A DNA stretch of 64,000 nucleotides from JADJPO01 sp046330955 (GTDB taxonomy: Bacteria; Actinomycetota; Actinomycetes; Actinomycetales; Kineosporiaceae): assembly GCA_046330955.1 (NCBI GenBank), contig JAXLRT010000011.1, positions 96,361 to 160,360 on the forward strand, in the 5' to 3' direction. Made by a program: the position numbers and the translations under genes. A model generated the notes under the pieces. The model ran no database searches, was not told where the DNA came from, and worked only from the letters and a program-made list of their open reading frames with translations. Of this stretch, positions 33,463 through 42,600 are shown one piece after another (within the stretch, counting starts at the first letter, position 1; every line of letters starts with the position of its first letter).

Positions 33463-33708
33463 TCAGACCGGACCGAGACCCGCGAGCACGTCACGCAGCT
33501 GACCGGCGGTCGGCACCCGACCCGACACCACGACCTGCTCGTCGACCACGAGCGCCGGCGTGCGCATGACGCCGTATCCCGCGATCTCGCCGAGGTCGGT
33601 GACGTGTTCGATCTGTGCCGCCGCGCCGAGCTCGGCCAGCGCTGTGCGGGTGCGGGCCTCGAGTTGCTCGCAGTTCGCACAACCGGAGCCGAGCACCTTG
33701 ATGATCAT
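33463..33708 (-). CDS. Small thioredoxin-like redox-active disulfide protein
   Basis: An 81-residue protein with a glutaredoxin/thioredoxin-like fold. It has the vicinal motif GSGCANCEQLEART (C-x2-C at 10 and 13) and the cis-Pro segment VMRTPALVVD. This redox-active disulfide protein 2 type is often encoded next to DUF318/ArsP permeases, as here. It may hand electrons or bind a metal(loid) for the permease. It is the last gene of the minus-strand arsenic cluster, 33 bases after the permease. Confidence 0.88.
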   Translation of the reverse strand: MIIKVLGSGCANCEQLEARTRTALAELGAAAQIEHVTDLGEIAGYGVMRTPALVVDEQVVVSGRVPTAGQLRDVLAGLGPV

Positions 33709-33741
33709 GGCGTTTCCTCTCGTGTCGATGATTCCGCAGTC

Positions 33742-34806
33742 TCACCCGAGCAGTGCGTTGAACAGGTAGCCGACGGCAACGATGCCGGTGGCGACGACTC
33801 CGACGAACATCGCCAGCAGCGGCGGCCGGAGCACCCGGCGCAGCAGGATGAGCTCCGGCGCGGAGAGCGCGACGACACTCATCATGAACGCGAGCAGCGT
33901 GCCCATCGGCACCCCCTTGTCATGCAGGGTCTCGACCAACGGCATGACGCCTGCGGCGTTGGAGTAGAGCGGGACCCCGATCCCGACCGCCACCAGGACG
34001 GCGAACGGGTTGTCGGCGCCGGCGAAGCGCGTGAATACGTCCTCGGGTGCCCAACCGTGGATCACCGCGCCCAGGCCGATCCCGATGAGCAGGTAGGGCC
34101 AGATGCGGGCCAGGATGGACCGCACCTCCTCGACCGCGATCTGGACCCGGTCGGACAGACTCAGGCCGATCGCCGGATCGATCACCGCCCCGCGCAGCCG
34201 GGTCTCGAACACGAACGGCTCGACCCACCGCTGCACTCCGAGTCGACCCAGCACCCAGCCGGCGGCGATCGCCACGACCAGACCGGCCGCCACGTAGAGC
34301 AGGGTGATCCGCACGCCGAACATGGTCAGCAGCAGGCCGATCGCGACCTCGTTGACCAGCGGCGAAGCGATCAGGAACGACAGTGTGACCCCGATCGGCA
34401 CGCCCGCGGCCACGAACCCGATGAAGGCGGGAACCGCCGAGCAGGAGCAGAACGGTGTCGCCACCCCGAGCCCGGCCGCCATCACGTTGCCCACCCCTTC
34501 CCGCCGTCCGCCGAGCAGGGTTCGGGTGCGCTCGACCGAGAGGTAGGAGCGAGCAAAGGTCACGGCAAAGATGATCACCGTCAACAACAGCGCGATCTTG
34601 ACGGTGTCGTAGCAGAAGAACCGGATGCTCTCACCGAGCCGCCCCGAGGGGTCGAGTCCGAGTGCATCGAACAGCACGGCGTCCCAGAGCAGGGGGTTGA
34701 GTCGATACGCGCCGGCCCAAACGAGCCCGGCACCCGCCAGGGTCAGCCCCAGCCGCCGCCGGGTCAGGTTCGGCGAGTCCAGGTGGAGCAACTCGACGGC
34801 ACTCAC
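33742..34806 (-). CDS. DUF318/ArsP-like permease
   Basis: A 354-residue membrane protein with eight or more TM helices. The family hallmark is TPFCSCSAVPAFIGFVAAGVPIGVTLSFLIASPLVNEVAI, with the Cys-Ser-Cys triplet in a TM segment. Related ArsP proteins export trivalent organoarsenicals. Whether this one carries an arsenical or another metal-thiol species is not shown. I chose GTG 34806, which overlaps the arsR stop (GTGA), over the longer frame to 35001, which would run antisense-like through arsR. It is translationally coupled to arsR and followed by the thioredoxin-like gene. Confidence 0.85.
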   Translation of the reverse strand: MSAVELLHLDSPNLTRRRLGLTLAGAGLVWAGAYRLNPLLWDAVLFDALGLDPSGRLGESIRFFCYDTVKIALLLTVIIFAVTFARSYLSVERTRTLLGGRREGVGNVMAAGLGVATPFCSCSAVPAFIGFVAAGVPIGVTLSFLIASPLVNEVAIGLLLTMFGVRITLLYVAAGLVVAIAAGWVLGRLGVQRWVEPFVFETRLRGAVIDPAIGLSLSDRVQIAVEEVRSILARIWPYLLIGIGLGAVIHGWAPEDVFTRFAGADNPFAVLVAVGIGVPLYSNAAGVMPLVETLHDKGVPMGTLLAFMMSVVALSAPELILLRRVLRPPLLAMFVGVVATGIVAVGYLFNALLG

Positions 34807-35090
34807 CAGTGGTGCCCGCGCTCGGCCGACGCCCCCGGGAGTGCACCGCGCAAGCGGTCCAGCGCGTCTGGGGCGAGGGTGTAGTCGATCCAGCGGCCCC
34901 GGCGCGCCGCCGTGATCAGGCCCGCCTCGCGCAACACCTTCAGGTGATACGAGAGCAGGTTCGCGGCGATCGGCACCTGCGTCTGCAACGCGCACACGCA
35001 CGTCGTCCCCGCCGTCAGGGCCTGAACGAGCGCATAGCGACTCGGATCGGCGATCGCTGCCAGCACCGCGACGGCCTGCTGGTCCACCAT
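34803..35090 (-). CDS. arsR: ArsR/SmtB family metalloregulator
   Basis: A winged-helix repressor of about 95 residues. The metal-binding pair is CVC in GTTCVCALQTQV, as in As(III)-sensing ArsR. The recognition helix region is NLLSYHLKVLREAGLITAARRGRWIDYTL. I place the start at ATG 35090. The frame extends to 35183, but the added codons would contain the operator palindrome at 35128-35147, so they are more likely the promoter. No good Shine-Dalgarno sequence is seen. It should repress itself and the coupled permease and thioredoxin-like genes until As(III)/Sb(III) binds. Confidence 0.85.
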   Translation of the reverse strand: MVDQQAVAVLAAIADPSRYALVQALTAGTTCVCALQTQVPIAANLLSYHLKVLREAGLITAARRGRWIDYTLAPDALDRLRGALPGASAERGHHW

Positions 35091-35127
35091 GACCGGGCCG
35101 ACGTCGATCGACCCGGCCGTCGGAAAT

Positions 35128-35147
35128 GATTCAACCGTGGTTGATTC
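35128..35147. promoter_or_regulatory. ArsR-type operator
   Basis: GATTCAACC (35128-35136) and GGTTGATTC (35139-35147) form an inverted repeat with one mismatch around GT. The core TCAA...TTGA is typical of ArsR operators. It lies 38-57 bases before arsR ATG 35090, between trxB and arsR, and suggests an internal promoter for arsR-permease-thioredoxin-like. Confidence 0.65.
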
Positions 35148-35221
35148 GAACACGATCGAAACATACGCGCCGGCCGGGTCCACGAGTCATGACGAACGGC
35201 CCGAGGCGGGGAGCCGAGCGA

Positions 35222-36235
35222 TCAGGGTGCGGCGGTCAGCACACGATCCGGGGCATCGGCCCACGCGGCCAGGTAGCGTTCGGCGTCCAGCGCGGCGACA
35301 CACCCCGACCCGGCGGCCGTGATGGCCTGCATGTAGTCGTGATCAACCACGTCCCCGCAGGCGAACACCCCCGGAAGACTGGTGCGCGACGATCGGCCGT
35401 CCACCGCGATGAAGCCGGCGGCATCGAGCGCCACCTGATCGCGGACGAGGTCGACCCGTGGGTCGTGACCGATCGCCACGAAGATCCCGGTGACGTCCAG
35501 GGTGCGTTGCTGACCGGTGAGGACGTCGCGCAGGACGACGCCGCTCACCTTCTGCTCACCCAGGATGTCCACCACCTCGCTGTTCCAGGCGAAGCTGATC
35601 TTCGGATCGTCGACGGCGCGCTGTTGCATGATCTTGCTGGCGCGCAGCTGGTCACGCCGGTGCACCAGGGTCACGCTGCGCGCGAAGCGGCTCAGGAACG
35701 TCGCCTCCTCGACAGCCGAGTCGCCGCCCCCGACCACCACGATGTCCTGGCCGCGGAAGAAGAACCCGTCGCACGTGGCGCACCAGGACACACCGTGACC
35801 CGACAGCCGCTTCTCGTTCGCCAGACCCAGCTCGCGATACGCCGAACCGGTCGCCAGGATCACGGTCCGGGCGTGGTGCACCGTGCGGTTGCCCCACTGT
35901 GCGTCGCCGGTGACCACCTGCTTCACCGCGCCACGCAGATCGACCTCGACCACGTCGTCCACGACGAGTTCGGCCCCGAACCGCTCGGCCTGAGTCCGCA
36001 TGTGCTCCATCAGGTCAGGCCCGAGGATGCCCTGCGGGAAGCCGGGGAAGTTCTCGACCTCCGTGGTGTTCATCAGGGCACCACCAGCGGTCACCGAGCC
36101 GGTGAACACCAGCGGGCGCAGATCGGCCCGGGCGGCGTACAGCGCCGCGGTGTACCCGGCGGGCCCCGACCCGATGATGATGACGTCTCGGACGACGCTC
36201 GCGTCCTTGCCGTCCGGTGGAAGCTGGTCGGTCAT
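35222..36235 (-). CDS. trxB: Thioredoxin-disulfide reductase
   Basis: A 337-residue low-molecular-weight thioredoxin reductase. FAD site IIIGSGPAGYTAALYAAR, redox-active disulfide WCATCDG (C-x2-C), NADPH site VVVGGGDSAVEEA and second FAD motif GVFACGDVVDHDYMQAITAAGSGC are all present. It reduces thioredoxin with NADPH. Its ATG overlaps the arsC stop by 4 bases, so the two are coupled. This points to recycling of thioredoxin or a thioredoxin-like protein after arsenate reduction rather than to the general housekeeping copy, which usually sits with trxA near the origin. Confidence 0.93.
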   Translation of the reverse strand: MTDQLPPDGKDASVVRDVIIIGSGPAGYTAALYAARADLRPLVFTGSVTAGGALMNTTEVENFPGFPQGILGPDLMEHMRTQAERFGAELVVDDVVEVDLRGAVKQVVTGDAQWGNRTVHHARTVILATGSAYRELGLANEKRLSGHGVSWCATCDGFFFRGQDIVVVGGGDSAVEEATFLSRFARSVTLVHRRDQLRASKIMQQRAVDDPKISFAWNSEVVDILGEQKVSGVVLRDVLTGQQRTLDVTGIFVAIGHDPRVDLVRDQVALDAAGFIAVDGRSSRTSLPGVFACGDVVDHDYMQAITAAGSGCVAALDAERYLAAWADAPDRVLTAAP

Positions 36236-36666
36236 GCCGATGCCTCTTCGGGCAACAGTTCGGCGATCAGGTCCTCGACCTTGGCCTTGATGGCATCACG
36301 GATCGGCCGAACCGCCTCCAGGCCCTGGCCGGCCGGGTCGTCCAGCGGCCAGTCGAGGTAGCGGGTACCCGGGTAGAACGGGCAGGTGTCGCCGCACCCC
36401 ATGGTGATGACGACATCGCTGACCTCGACGGCCTCACCGGTGAGCACCTTGGGGGTGGCGCTGGTGATGTCGATGCCGACCTCCTTCATGGCCTCGACGG
36501 CGGCCGGGTTGACGTGCTCGGCCGGGGCGGTGCCGGCGGAGCGCACCTCGATGCGACCGCCGGCGAGGTGGGTCAACCAGCCCGCGGCCATCTGCGAGCG
36601 ACCGGCGTTGTGGATGCAGACGAACAGCACGGACGGCGTGCCGGTGGGCGACTTGAACGACGACAT
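36232..36666 (-). CDS. arsC: Arsenate reductase, low-molecular-weight phosphatase type
   Basis: A 144-residue ArsC. The phosphatase-like P-loop CIHNAGRSQ gives nucleophile C17; two further cysteines in GCGDTCPFYPG (C91, C95) are placed to form the relay disulfide. The end DWPLDDPAGQGLEAVRPIRDAI is typical of the actinobacterial group. It reduces arsenate to arsenite using thioredoxin or mycothiol/mycoredoxin; coupling to trxB favours the thioredoxin route. The start at 36666 is ATG, 57 bases after the aquaporin stop. Confidence 0.92.
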   Translation of the reverse strand: MSSFKSPTGTPSVLFVCIHNAGRSQMAAGWLTHLAGGRIEVRSAGTAPAEHVNPAAVEAMKEVGIDITSATPKVLTGEAVEVSDVVITMGCGDTCPFYPGTRYLDWPLDDPAGQGLEAVRPIRDAIKAKVEDLIAELLPEEASA

Positions 36667-36723
36667 GGCGGGGGTCCTTTCGGCGGGGACGGTCTGGAGC
36701 GGAAGGGTTGGACCAGAACGGGT

Positions 36724-37548
36724 TCAGTCGTCCTGGCGGTAGTCGAGGTGGGCGACCACGACGTCGTCCGCGGCCTGCCCGACGTCCGGGTACAGGCCTC
36801 GGACCAGGGCCGCGCCGGTCAGGCAGCCCACCACCTGGGCCGCGATGAACGCCGGCACCGAGGCCGGGGCGATGCCGGCGAAGGTGTCGGAGAAGATGCG
36901 GCCGATGGTGACGGCCGGGTTGGCGAACGAGGTCGAGGCGGTGAACCAGTACGCGGCGCCGATGTAGGCGCCCACGGCCGCCGCGGACAGCGGCGACCGT
37001 CCGGTCCGGGCGAGCGCGAAGATGATGCCGATCAGCCCGGCGGTGGCGACCACCTCGGACAGCAGCACGCCGCCGGTGACCCGGTGATGGGTCGAGATCT
37101 GCACGGCGGCAAGGGAATACATCAGGTTGGCGAGCACGGCCCCGGCGATCGCCCCGACCGTCTGGGCCACGGCGTACGCGGCGACGTCCCGCAACGGCAG
37201 GCCGTGCCCGGAGCGGTGCCCCAGCAGCCAGTCGACGAACGAGACCACCGGGTTGAAGTGGGCGCCCGAGACCGGGCCGAACTGCAGGATCAGCACGGTC
37301 AGCCCGAGCAGGGTCGCCAGAGAGTTGTACAGCAGCTGCAGCCCGACGTCGTCGGGCGACAACGTGGTGGCCATGATGCCCGAGCCGACCACCACCGTGA
37401 CCAGCAGCGCCGTCCCCACGGCCTCGGCGAGCAGGCGACGTGCCAACGGCGGCAGCGGATCGCCCGCAGCGGGGACGGCGGGGGCCAGGCCGTGATCGGG
37501 GTGATCGGGGCGTCCGGCGTGGTCGCCGGACAGCTTGACGTCACTCAT
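36724..37548 (-). CDS. MIP family aquaglyceroporin of an ars operon (AqpS-like)
   Basis: A 274-residue channel with six TM segments and two half-helix loops. The first pore motif is NPV (99-101, in GAHFNPVVSF) instead of NPA; the second is NPA (210-212, in FANPAVT). The N-terminal 35 residues are polar and Asp/His-rich. In Sinorhizobium, AqpS next to arsC lets arsenite leave the cell down its gradient after arsenate reduction. The same job fits here, since no ArsB/Acr3 pump is in the cluster. It is the first gene of the minus-strand ars tract, divergent from the ArsR-ArsC fusion across an ArsR-type operator. Confidence 0.9.
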   Translation of the reverse strand: MSDVKLSGDHAGRPDHPDHGLAPAVPAAGDPLPPLARRLLAEAVGTALLVTVVVGSGIMATTLSPDDVGLQLLYNSLATLLGLTVLILQFGPVSGAHFNPVVSFVDWLLGHRSGHGLPLRDVAAYAVAQTVGAIAGAVLANLMYSLAAVQISTHHRVTGGVLLSEVVATAGLIGIIFALARTGRSPLSAAAVGAYIGAAYWFTASTSFANPAVTIGRIFSDTFAGIAPASVPAFIAAQVVGCLTGAALVRGLYPDVGQAADDVVVAHLDYRQDD

Positions 37549-37561
37549 GCATCCAGCATAC

Positions 37562-37585
37562 TTGAGTCAATAGTTGTTGAGGCAA
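37562..37585. promoter_or_regulatory. ArsR-type operator in the divergent ars promoter
   Basis: TCAA (37567-37570) and TTGA (37577-37580) face each other across 6 bases. They lie within a 15-base-spaced direct repeat: TTGAGTCAATAG and TTGAGGCAATAT. The AT-rich site lies 14 bases from the aquaporin start and about 50 from the fusion start, so one regulator could control both genes. Confidence 0.6.
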
Positions 37586-37633
37586 TATCCGAGGCCGCCG
37601 GGTTTCGGTGAGACGGTCGTGGAGGTGAGTCAC

Positions 37634-38386
37634 ATGCCGGATCGGAACACCCCCGGGCCTGCGCCGGCACTCGCCGTCCGGGCTCGCCGCTACGCCGCGC
37701 TCGGCGAACCGGTACGGCTGCAGATCATCGACCACCTGAGCTACGGCGACGCCTCACCGGGCGAGCTCGGCGGGGTGACCGGTCTGGCGACCAACCTGCT
37801 GGCCTTTCACCTGAGCACCCTCGAGGAGGCCGGGCTGATCCGCCGGGTGCGCTCCGAGGGCGACGGCCGGCGCAGCTATGTGCAACTGCGCTGGGACGAC
37901 GAGACCGTCGCCGCCGTGGTCGGCGCGGCGTCGAATCCCCTTGCCGGACAACCCGTTCCCCGCGTGGTCTTCGTGTGCACCCACAACTCGGCCCGCTCAC
38001 AGCTCGCGGCCGCGAGCTGGGCCACGATGAGCCGGGTCCCGGTGGCGAGCGCCGGCACCCATCCCGCCGAGCAGGTTCACCCCAAGGCGCTGGACGTCGC
38101 GCGCCGCCACGGGCTGCGCGTGGTCCGGCCGGGCACCCATCAGGTCGAACAGACCCTGCGGCCCGGCGACCTGGTGGTGGCCGTCTGCGACAACGCCCAC
38201 GAGGAACTCACCGCCACTCCCCCGGACCTGACGCTGACCACACCCACCGGGGCGGTGGGACGAGGATGGCTGCACTGGGCGATCCCCGACCCGGTCGCCG
38301 AGGGCAGCGACGCGGCCTTCGAGACCGCCTACGCCGACATCAGCCACCGCGTGGCCCGCCTGGCTCGAGCCCTGGCCACAGCCTGA
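37634..38386 (+). CDS. Fused ArsR repressor - arsenate reductase (LMW phosphatase) protein
   Basis: A 250-residue two-domain protein. Residues 14-105 are an ArsR-type winged helix (YAALGEPVRLQIIDHLSYGDASPGEL and LLAFHLSTLEEAGLIRRVRSEGDGRRSYVQL). Residues 110-245 are an ArsC/LMW-phosphatase domain with P-loop CTHNSARSQ (C115) and a second Cys in VVAVCDNAHEEL. The HTH part lacks the CxC arsenite pair, so sensing may be through the catalytic domain or elsewhere. Start ATG 37634 has GGAGGTGAG upstream. Such fusions occur in actinobacteria; here it is divergent from aqpS-arsC-trxB, which it may regulate. Confidence 0.88.
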   Translation: MPDRNTPGPAPALAVRARRYAALGEPVRLQIIDHLSYGDASPGELGGVTGLATNLLAFHLSTLEEAGLIRRVRSEGDGRRSYVQLRWDDETVAAVVGAASNPLAGQPVPRVVFVCTHNSARSQLAAASWATMSRVPVASAGTHPAEQVHPKALDVARRHGLRVVRPGTHQVEQTLRPGDLVVAVCDNAHEELTATPPDLTLTTPTGAVGRGWLHWAIPDPVAEGSDAAFETAYADISHRVARLARALATA

Positions 38387-38453
38387 ACCCCTCCTCGGTG
38401 ACGTGGCGACGTCATCGTCACCCGGCGTCGTACGGCGGCCGCCCGTGGTGCTC

Positions 38454-39677
38454 TCACCGGCTGGAACGCGGCTCCGTCCCCGAGACGGCGAGACGTTCCA
38501 CCTCGGCCAGGGCCAGCGCCAGCGGGATCCGCTCCTGTTCGATGCGGCGCACGCCCGGCCAGGCGGGGTCGGTGAGCGAGTCGTACAGTCGCCGCTCGTC
38601 GTCCGTCAGGTGCGGCACCGGATGGCGCGCGTCCGCCTCGAGCGGGCGGCCGTGGGGATCGACGGTGGCCCCGAAGCGTTCCCAGCGTTGATAGGCGGCC
38701 GGATCCATGAACATCGAGTGCGCGGCGATCCCGGCGGCGCGGAACTCGTTGAGGATCTCGAGGCCGTCGGCGTCCATGTCGCCCCAGTAGATGACCGTCG
38801 GCGCCTGGGCCAACCAGTCGACGGCGGCGACCGCGCCCGCGCCCCGTCCGACGCCCTCGACACTGATCGCCCGCGCCCGCGGCGGGAAGTGGATCGCGGT
38901 GTCCTTGTTCTCGGAGATGATCACCAACTCGGGGCGGTAGGCCGGTGTCATGGCGTCGCCGATGGTCACCGCGTCGTGCCAGCGCCCGCCCGCAGCCCGA
39001 TGACCGGGATCGAGGTAGGTGAGATGCACTCGGGGCGGGTGGGGTGGGGCCAGGGCGAGATCATCGCGCCGGGCCAGCCGGCTCACCAGGTGGCGGCGGG
39101 TATTGAGCCACTTGGCGTGCAGCCCCTCGATCGGCACCTGCCGCGGCGTCAACCCGGTCGCGTCCTGGGTGGCGAACCACTGACCCGCCCGCATCAACAG
39201 CTCGACGTCGACCGGCGCGAAGCCGTCGATGTCCTTGATGGTCTTGGCGAGCAGGCCGTCCGTGACCAGCTCGGGAAAGCGCTCGACGAGCGCCTGCCGG
39301 TTGGCCCGGCCGCGGTCGAGCCGGCCCGGCCACGGCCCGCCCACCAGCTGCGCCGCACGGTCGACGTCCGGCACGACCAGGTGGGTGGGCAGGACCTGAT
39401 CGGTGCCGTGGACCCGGCGGGTCGTCGTGCGCAGCGCGACCCCGTGGCCGGCTGCCCAGGTACGCCAGGTCGCCGCCCAGTCGAGGGTGCCCGCGAAGTC
39501 CCGGTGCAACGCCTCGGTCGTCGGGCGGCCGAGTGCGAAGGCGTGGGGCCAGTCCGGATCGACCGGCTCCTGCCGCGCCAGCGTGTGAGCCCAGGTGCGC
39601 GCCAGGCGCCGCTCGACCTCTGCGATGACCTGCGCGACGCTGCGGACGACCGGCGCCGACCCGGTCACCGTGCTCAC
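38454..39677 (-). CDS. jetD: Wadjet nuclease subunit JetD (MksG-like, DUF3322-DUF2220)
   Basis: A 407-residue protein: an N-terminal DUF3322 arm (about 10-190) and a C-terminal Toprim-like DUF2220 domain. Toprim acidic residues are seen in LVIISENKDTAIHFPP (Glu) and VIYWGDMDADGLEILNEFR (D-x-D-x-D-G). In Wadjet, JetD cuts the plasmid DNA that the JetABC motor has reeled in. The start overlaps the jetC stop by 4 bases. It is the last gene of jetABCD. Confidence 0.93.
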   Translation of the reverse strand: MSTVTGSAPVVRSVAQVIAEVERRLARTWAHTLARQEPVDPDWPHAFALGRPTTEALHRDFAGTLDWAATWRTWAAGHGVALRTTTRRVHGTDQVLPTHLVVPDVDRAAQLVGGPWPGRLDRGRANRQALVERFPELVTDGLLAKTIKDIDGFAPVDVELLMRAGQWFATQDATGLTPRQVPIEGLHAKWLNTRRHLVSRLARRDDLALAPPHPPRVHLTYLDPGHRAAGGRWHDAVTIGDAMTPAYRPELVIISENKDTAIHFPPRARAISVEGVGRGAGAVAAVDWLAQAPTVIYWGDMDADGLEILNEFRAAGIAAHSMFMDPAAYQRWERFGATVDPHGRPLEADARHPVPHLTDDERRLYDSLTDPAWPGVRRIEQERIPLALALAEVERLAVSGTEPRSSR

Positions 39678-42600
39678 TCCCGCGTGCCCAGCCGACTGAC
39701 GATCTCGGCGGCGGAGACCTGCAGCACGTAGTCCCGCGCGTCGGTGACCGATGCCACGAACGAGTAGTTGGTGGCGTTGTTCTTGGTCACCATCAGCAGC
39801 GCGTCCATGTGCGGCTCGAGCGCCGAGACCTTGTCCGGCGGAGCGCCGACGATGAGCTGGAAACCGAGTCCCTTCCAGGCCCGCACCGCGCGACCGGCGA
39901 AGTCGGAGTCGGACTTGATGAACCCCTCGTCGATGAACACCGGGGCGAACCGGGGCCGGGCGCGCAGTTCGTCCCCCAGGCGGAACCGCAGCGCCGCACC
40001 CACGATGAAGGCCACCAGCTCCTGGCTCTCGCCTCCGCTCTTGCCACCCAGGGCCGAGTGGGTGCTGAGCACCTGCCCGTCGGGGCCGTACCGCTCCGCG
40101 GTCACGAAGACGTGCCGCCGGACGTCGAGCAGCCCGTCCCGGTCGGAGCGCTCGGCGTCCCAGCGAGGATCCTCGCGGCGCCGGATCCGGGCCATGAACG
40201 CCTGCAACGCCACGAATCTGGCCTGCAGTTGGTCCTCGGTCAGGTCGCGGGTCGCCCCCGAGGCCAGCTCACGCAGTGCCCGCCGGAAGTCCGCCACGGT
40301 CTCGGGCGTCAGCCGCCGCAGCTTGATCCGCAGCCGGTCACCCGTGGCGCCGAACTCCAGCTCGCGCAGGATGTCGTTGATCGGCTCGAGCCGCTCCTCG
40401 ATCTCCTGGACGCAGGACTCCATCTGACCCGACAACGGCACCAGGTCCTCACCGGACCACTTCATCAACTTCTGCCGCCAGGCCTCCTTGCGTTCGTGCA
40501 GGCCGGTGGCGACGATCCGCTCCAGGATCGCGGCGTAGTCGGGGTAGGACGCGGTGGTGTGACCGAGGTTCGGGTCCGGGAACCGTTTGAGGTAGGCGTT
40601 GAAGATCGCCTCGAGGTCGGCCGCAGCCGTCGCAGCGGCACTCTCGGCCTCGGTGACGGCGACGCTCAACGTGCGGTGCAGCCGGGCCAGATTGTTGGTG
40701 AACTCGGTCAGGTCGTCCGGATCGCCGGGGCCGACGGCGGCCGCGAAGTAGCCGTCGAGGGCCGCCGACTGCTCGGGGGTGAGCACCACGTGGACGTCGG
40801 CCTCGAGCCGGTCGATCTCGTTGTGGGTGGCGTCCTGCCGGTCGACCAGCTCGGCCCAGCGCCGGTTCAGGTCGTCCTCGCTCTGCCGCAGCCGATACCG
40901 CTCCTGCCGGGCCGCATCGAGCTGCTCGCTCAGCTGGTCGATGCGCCGCTGCAGCGCGGACAGCACGTCGTTGGAGGCCAGGATCGCGTCCCGCGTCTGC
41001 TCGAGCCGGCTGATCTGGGCCTCGATCGCGGCGACGTCGATCTCGGCCCAGGCGACGGCGGTCACCGCCTCGAAGGCCTTGCGTCGAGCGTCGAGGTCGC
41101 GGCGGTCCTCGTCGATCCGAGCCCGGTCGCGGTCGACCTCGACGAGCTGGGCCTCGATCCCGGCCAGCTCCTCCTCGATCTCGGCCAGCACGTCCTGGCT
41201 GCTGAACCCGATCACGTTCACGGCCTCGGACCGGCCGTGGCTGCCTCGGCTGCCCTGTCGGGTCTGCCCGGCCAGGCTCACCCGGTACCCGGGGCCGGCC
41301 AGGTCGTCAGCGCGTGGCACACACAGCGCGTTGCGCGCCGGTTCGGCGACGTGACGACGCACCCAGGCGGTGAACGGTGAGTCCTTGAACACCAGCTTGC
41401 CGGCGACCGTGGTCGGGTCGAGACCCCCGCCCGCGTGGTCGTCCCGGTCGAGCGGAACTCCCTGGAAGACCAACCGTCCCGCCAGGTGCAGCGGGTCGAT
41501 GGCACGGCTGAACGCGGCGAGGCGGTCGTGCGGCACCAGCAGCATGCGGGCACTGGCCCCCAGGACGGTCTCGATCGCCGTCCGCCACTGCCCCTCCCCC
41601 TCGCGCAGATCGATCAACTCGGCGAGGAACGGCAATTCCTCCGCCGTCATGCCCGCGGCCTCGGCGACCTGGGCGCGCACCTGATGCAGCCGGCCGCGGA
41701 TCCGGCTCTCGCGTCCGGCGAGGGAGTCTCGCTCGGCGATCAGCTCGCGGCGGCGGGTGAGCAGCGGATAGTCGCGGTCCCGCAACGCCTCTCGCTCGGC
41801 GATCAGTTCGCTCGACCGAGCGTCGTAGCCGGCCAGGAACTCCTCGGCCGCCTGTCGGGCCAGGGCGTAGCGGTCGGCGTCGTCCAGGGGCAGGTCGAGC
41901 ACCTCGGTGCGCTCGGCCAGGTCGGCGCGCCGGCTCAACCGGTCGTCCCGCGTGATCCCGGCGGTGAGGAGCTGCTGGTCCAGGCTCGCCAGCTCGCCGC
42001 CACCGGATTCGCGGTGCTCGGTCTGGGCCGCGACCAGGTCCTGGGCCAGGCCGTTCTCGGCGCTCACCGCCGCCCGCAGCTGTTCGGTCACCGCGCGGCG
42101 TCCGGCCCGGGTCTGCTGGACGGCGCCCTCGAGCAGATCGCGCTCGCGGTGGCGGCTCCACAGGCCCACCGGATTGCCCGCGGTGCGGGTCAGGCCGAAG
42201 GTGTCGATCTCGTCGATGGTGCGCCGGGCGGTGATCAGGCGGTCGTACTTGGTGGTGATCGGGGCGAGCAGCTCGGCCTTGTCCTGCTCGGTCTGCATCG
42301 CCTGGTAGGCGGCCTCGAGGTCGTCGAAGTGCGCGATGGCCCGGTCGGCGGCGTCATAGGTGGTCGGCCGCTCGAGCACCATCTCCTTGTAGAGGTCGTC
42401 CACGGTGCGGATCTGCTGCCCGGCCTGGATGCGCGCCAGCAGCCGCAAGGCCTTGAGGCCGTCGCCGTTGGCCCCGATGCCCAACTTGGTGTGCAGCCGG
42501 GTGGCGAAGGCGGTGTAGCCGTCGTGGGTGATCAGCCCGGGGAAGGCGGCCTTGAGCACCCGCGGTTGGAACTGCTCGCCGGCCAACGGCGCCAGGTCGG

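Noticed and set aside
35091..35183. Longer arsR start at 35183
   Set aside because: The extra codons contain the ArsR operator palindrome and show no family similarity.
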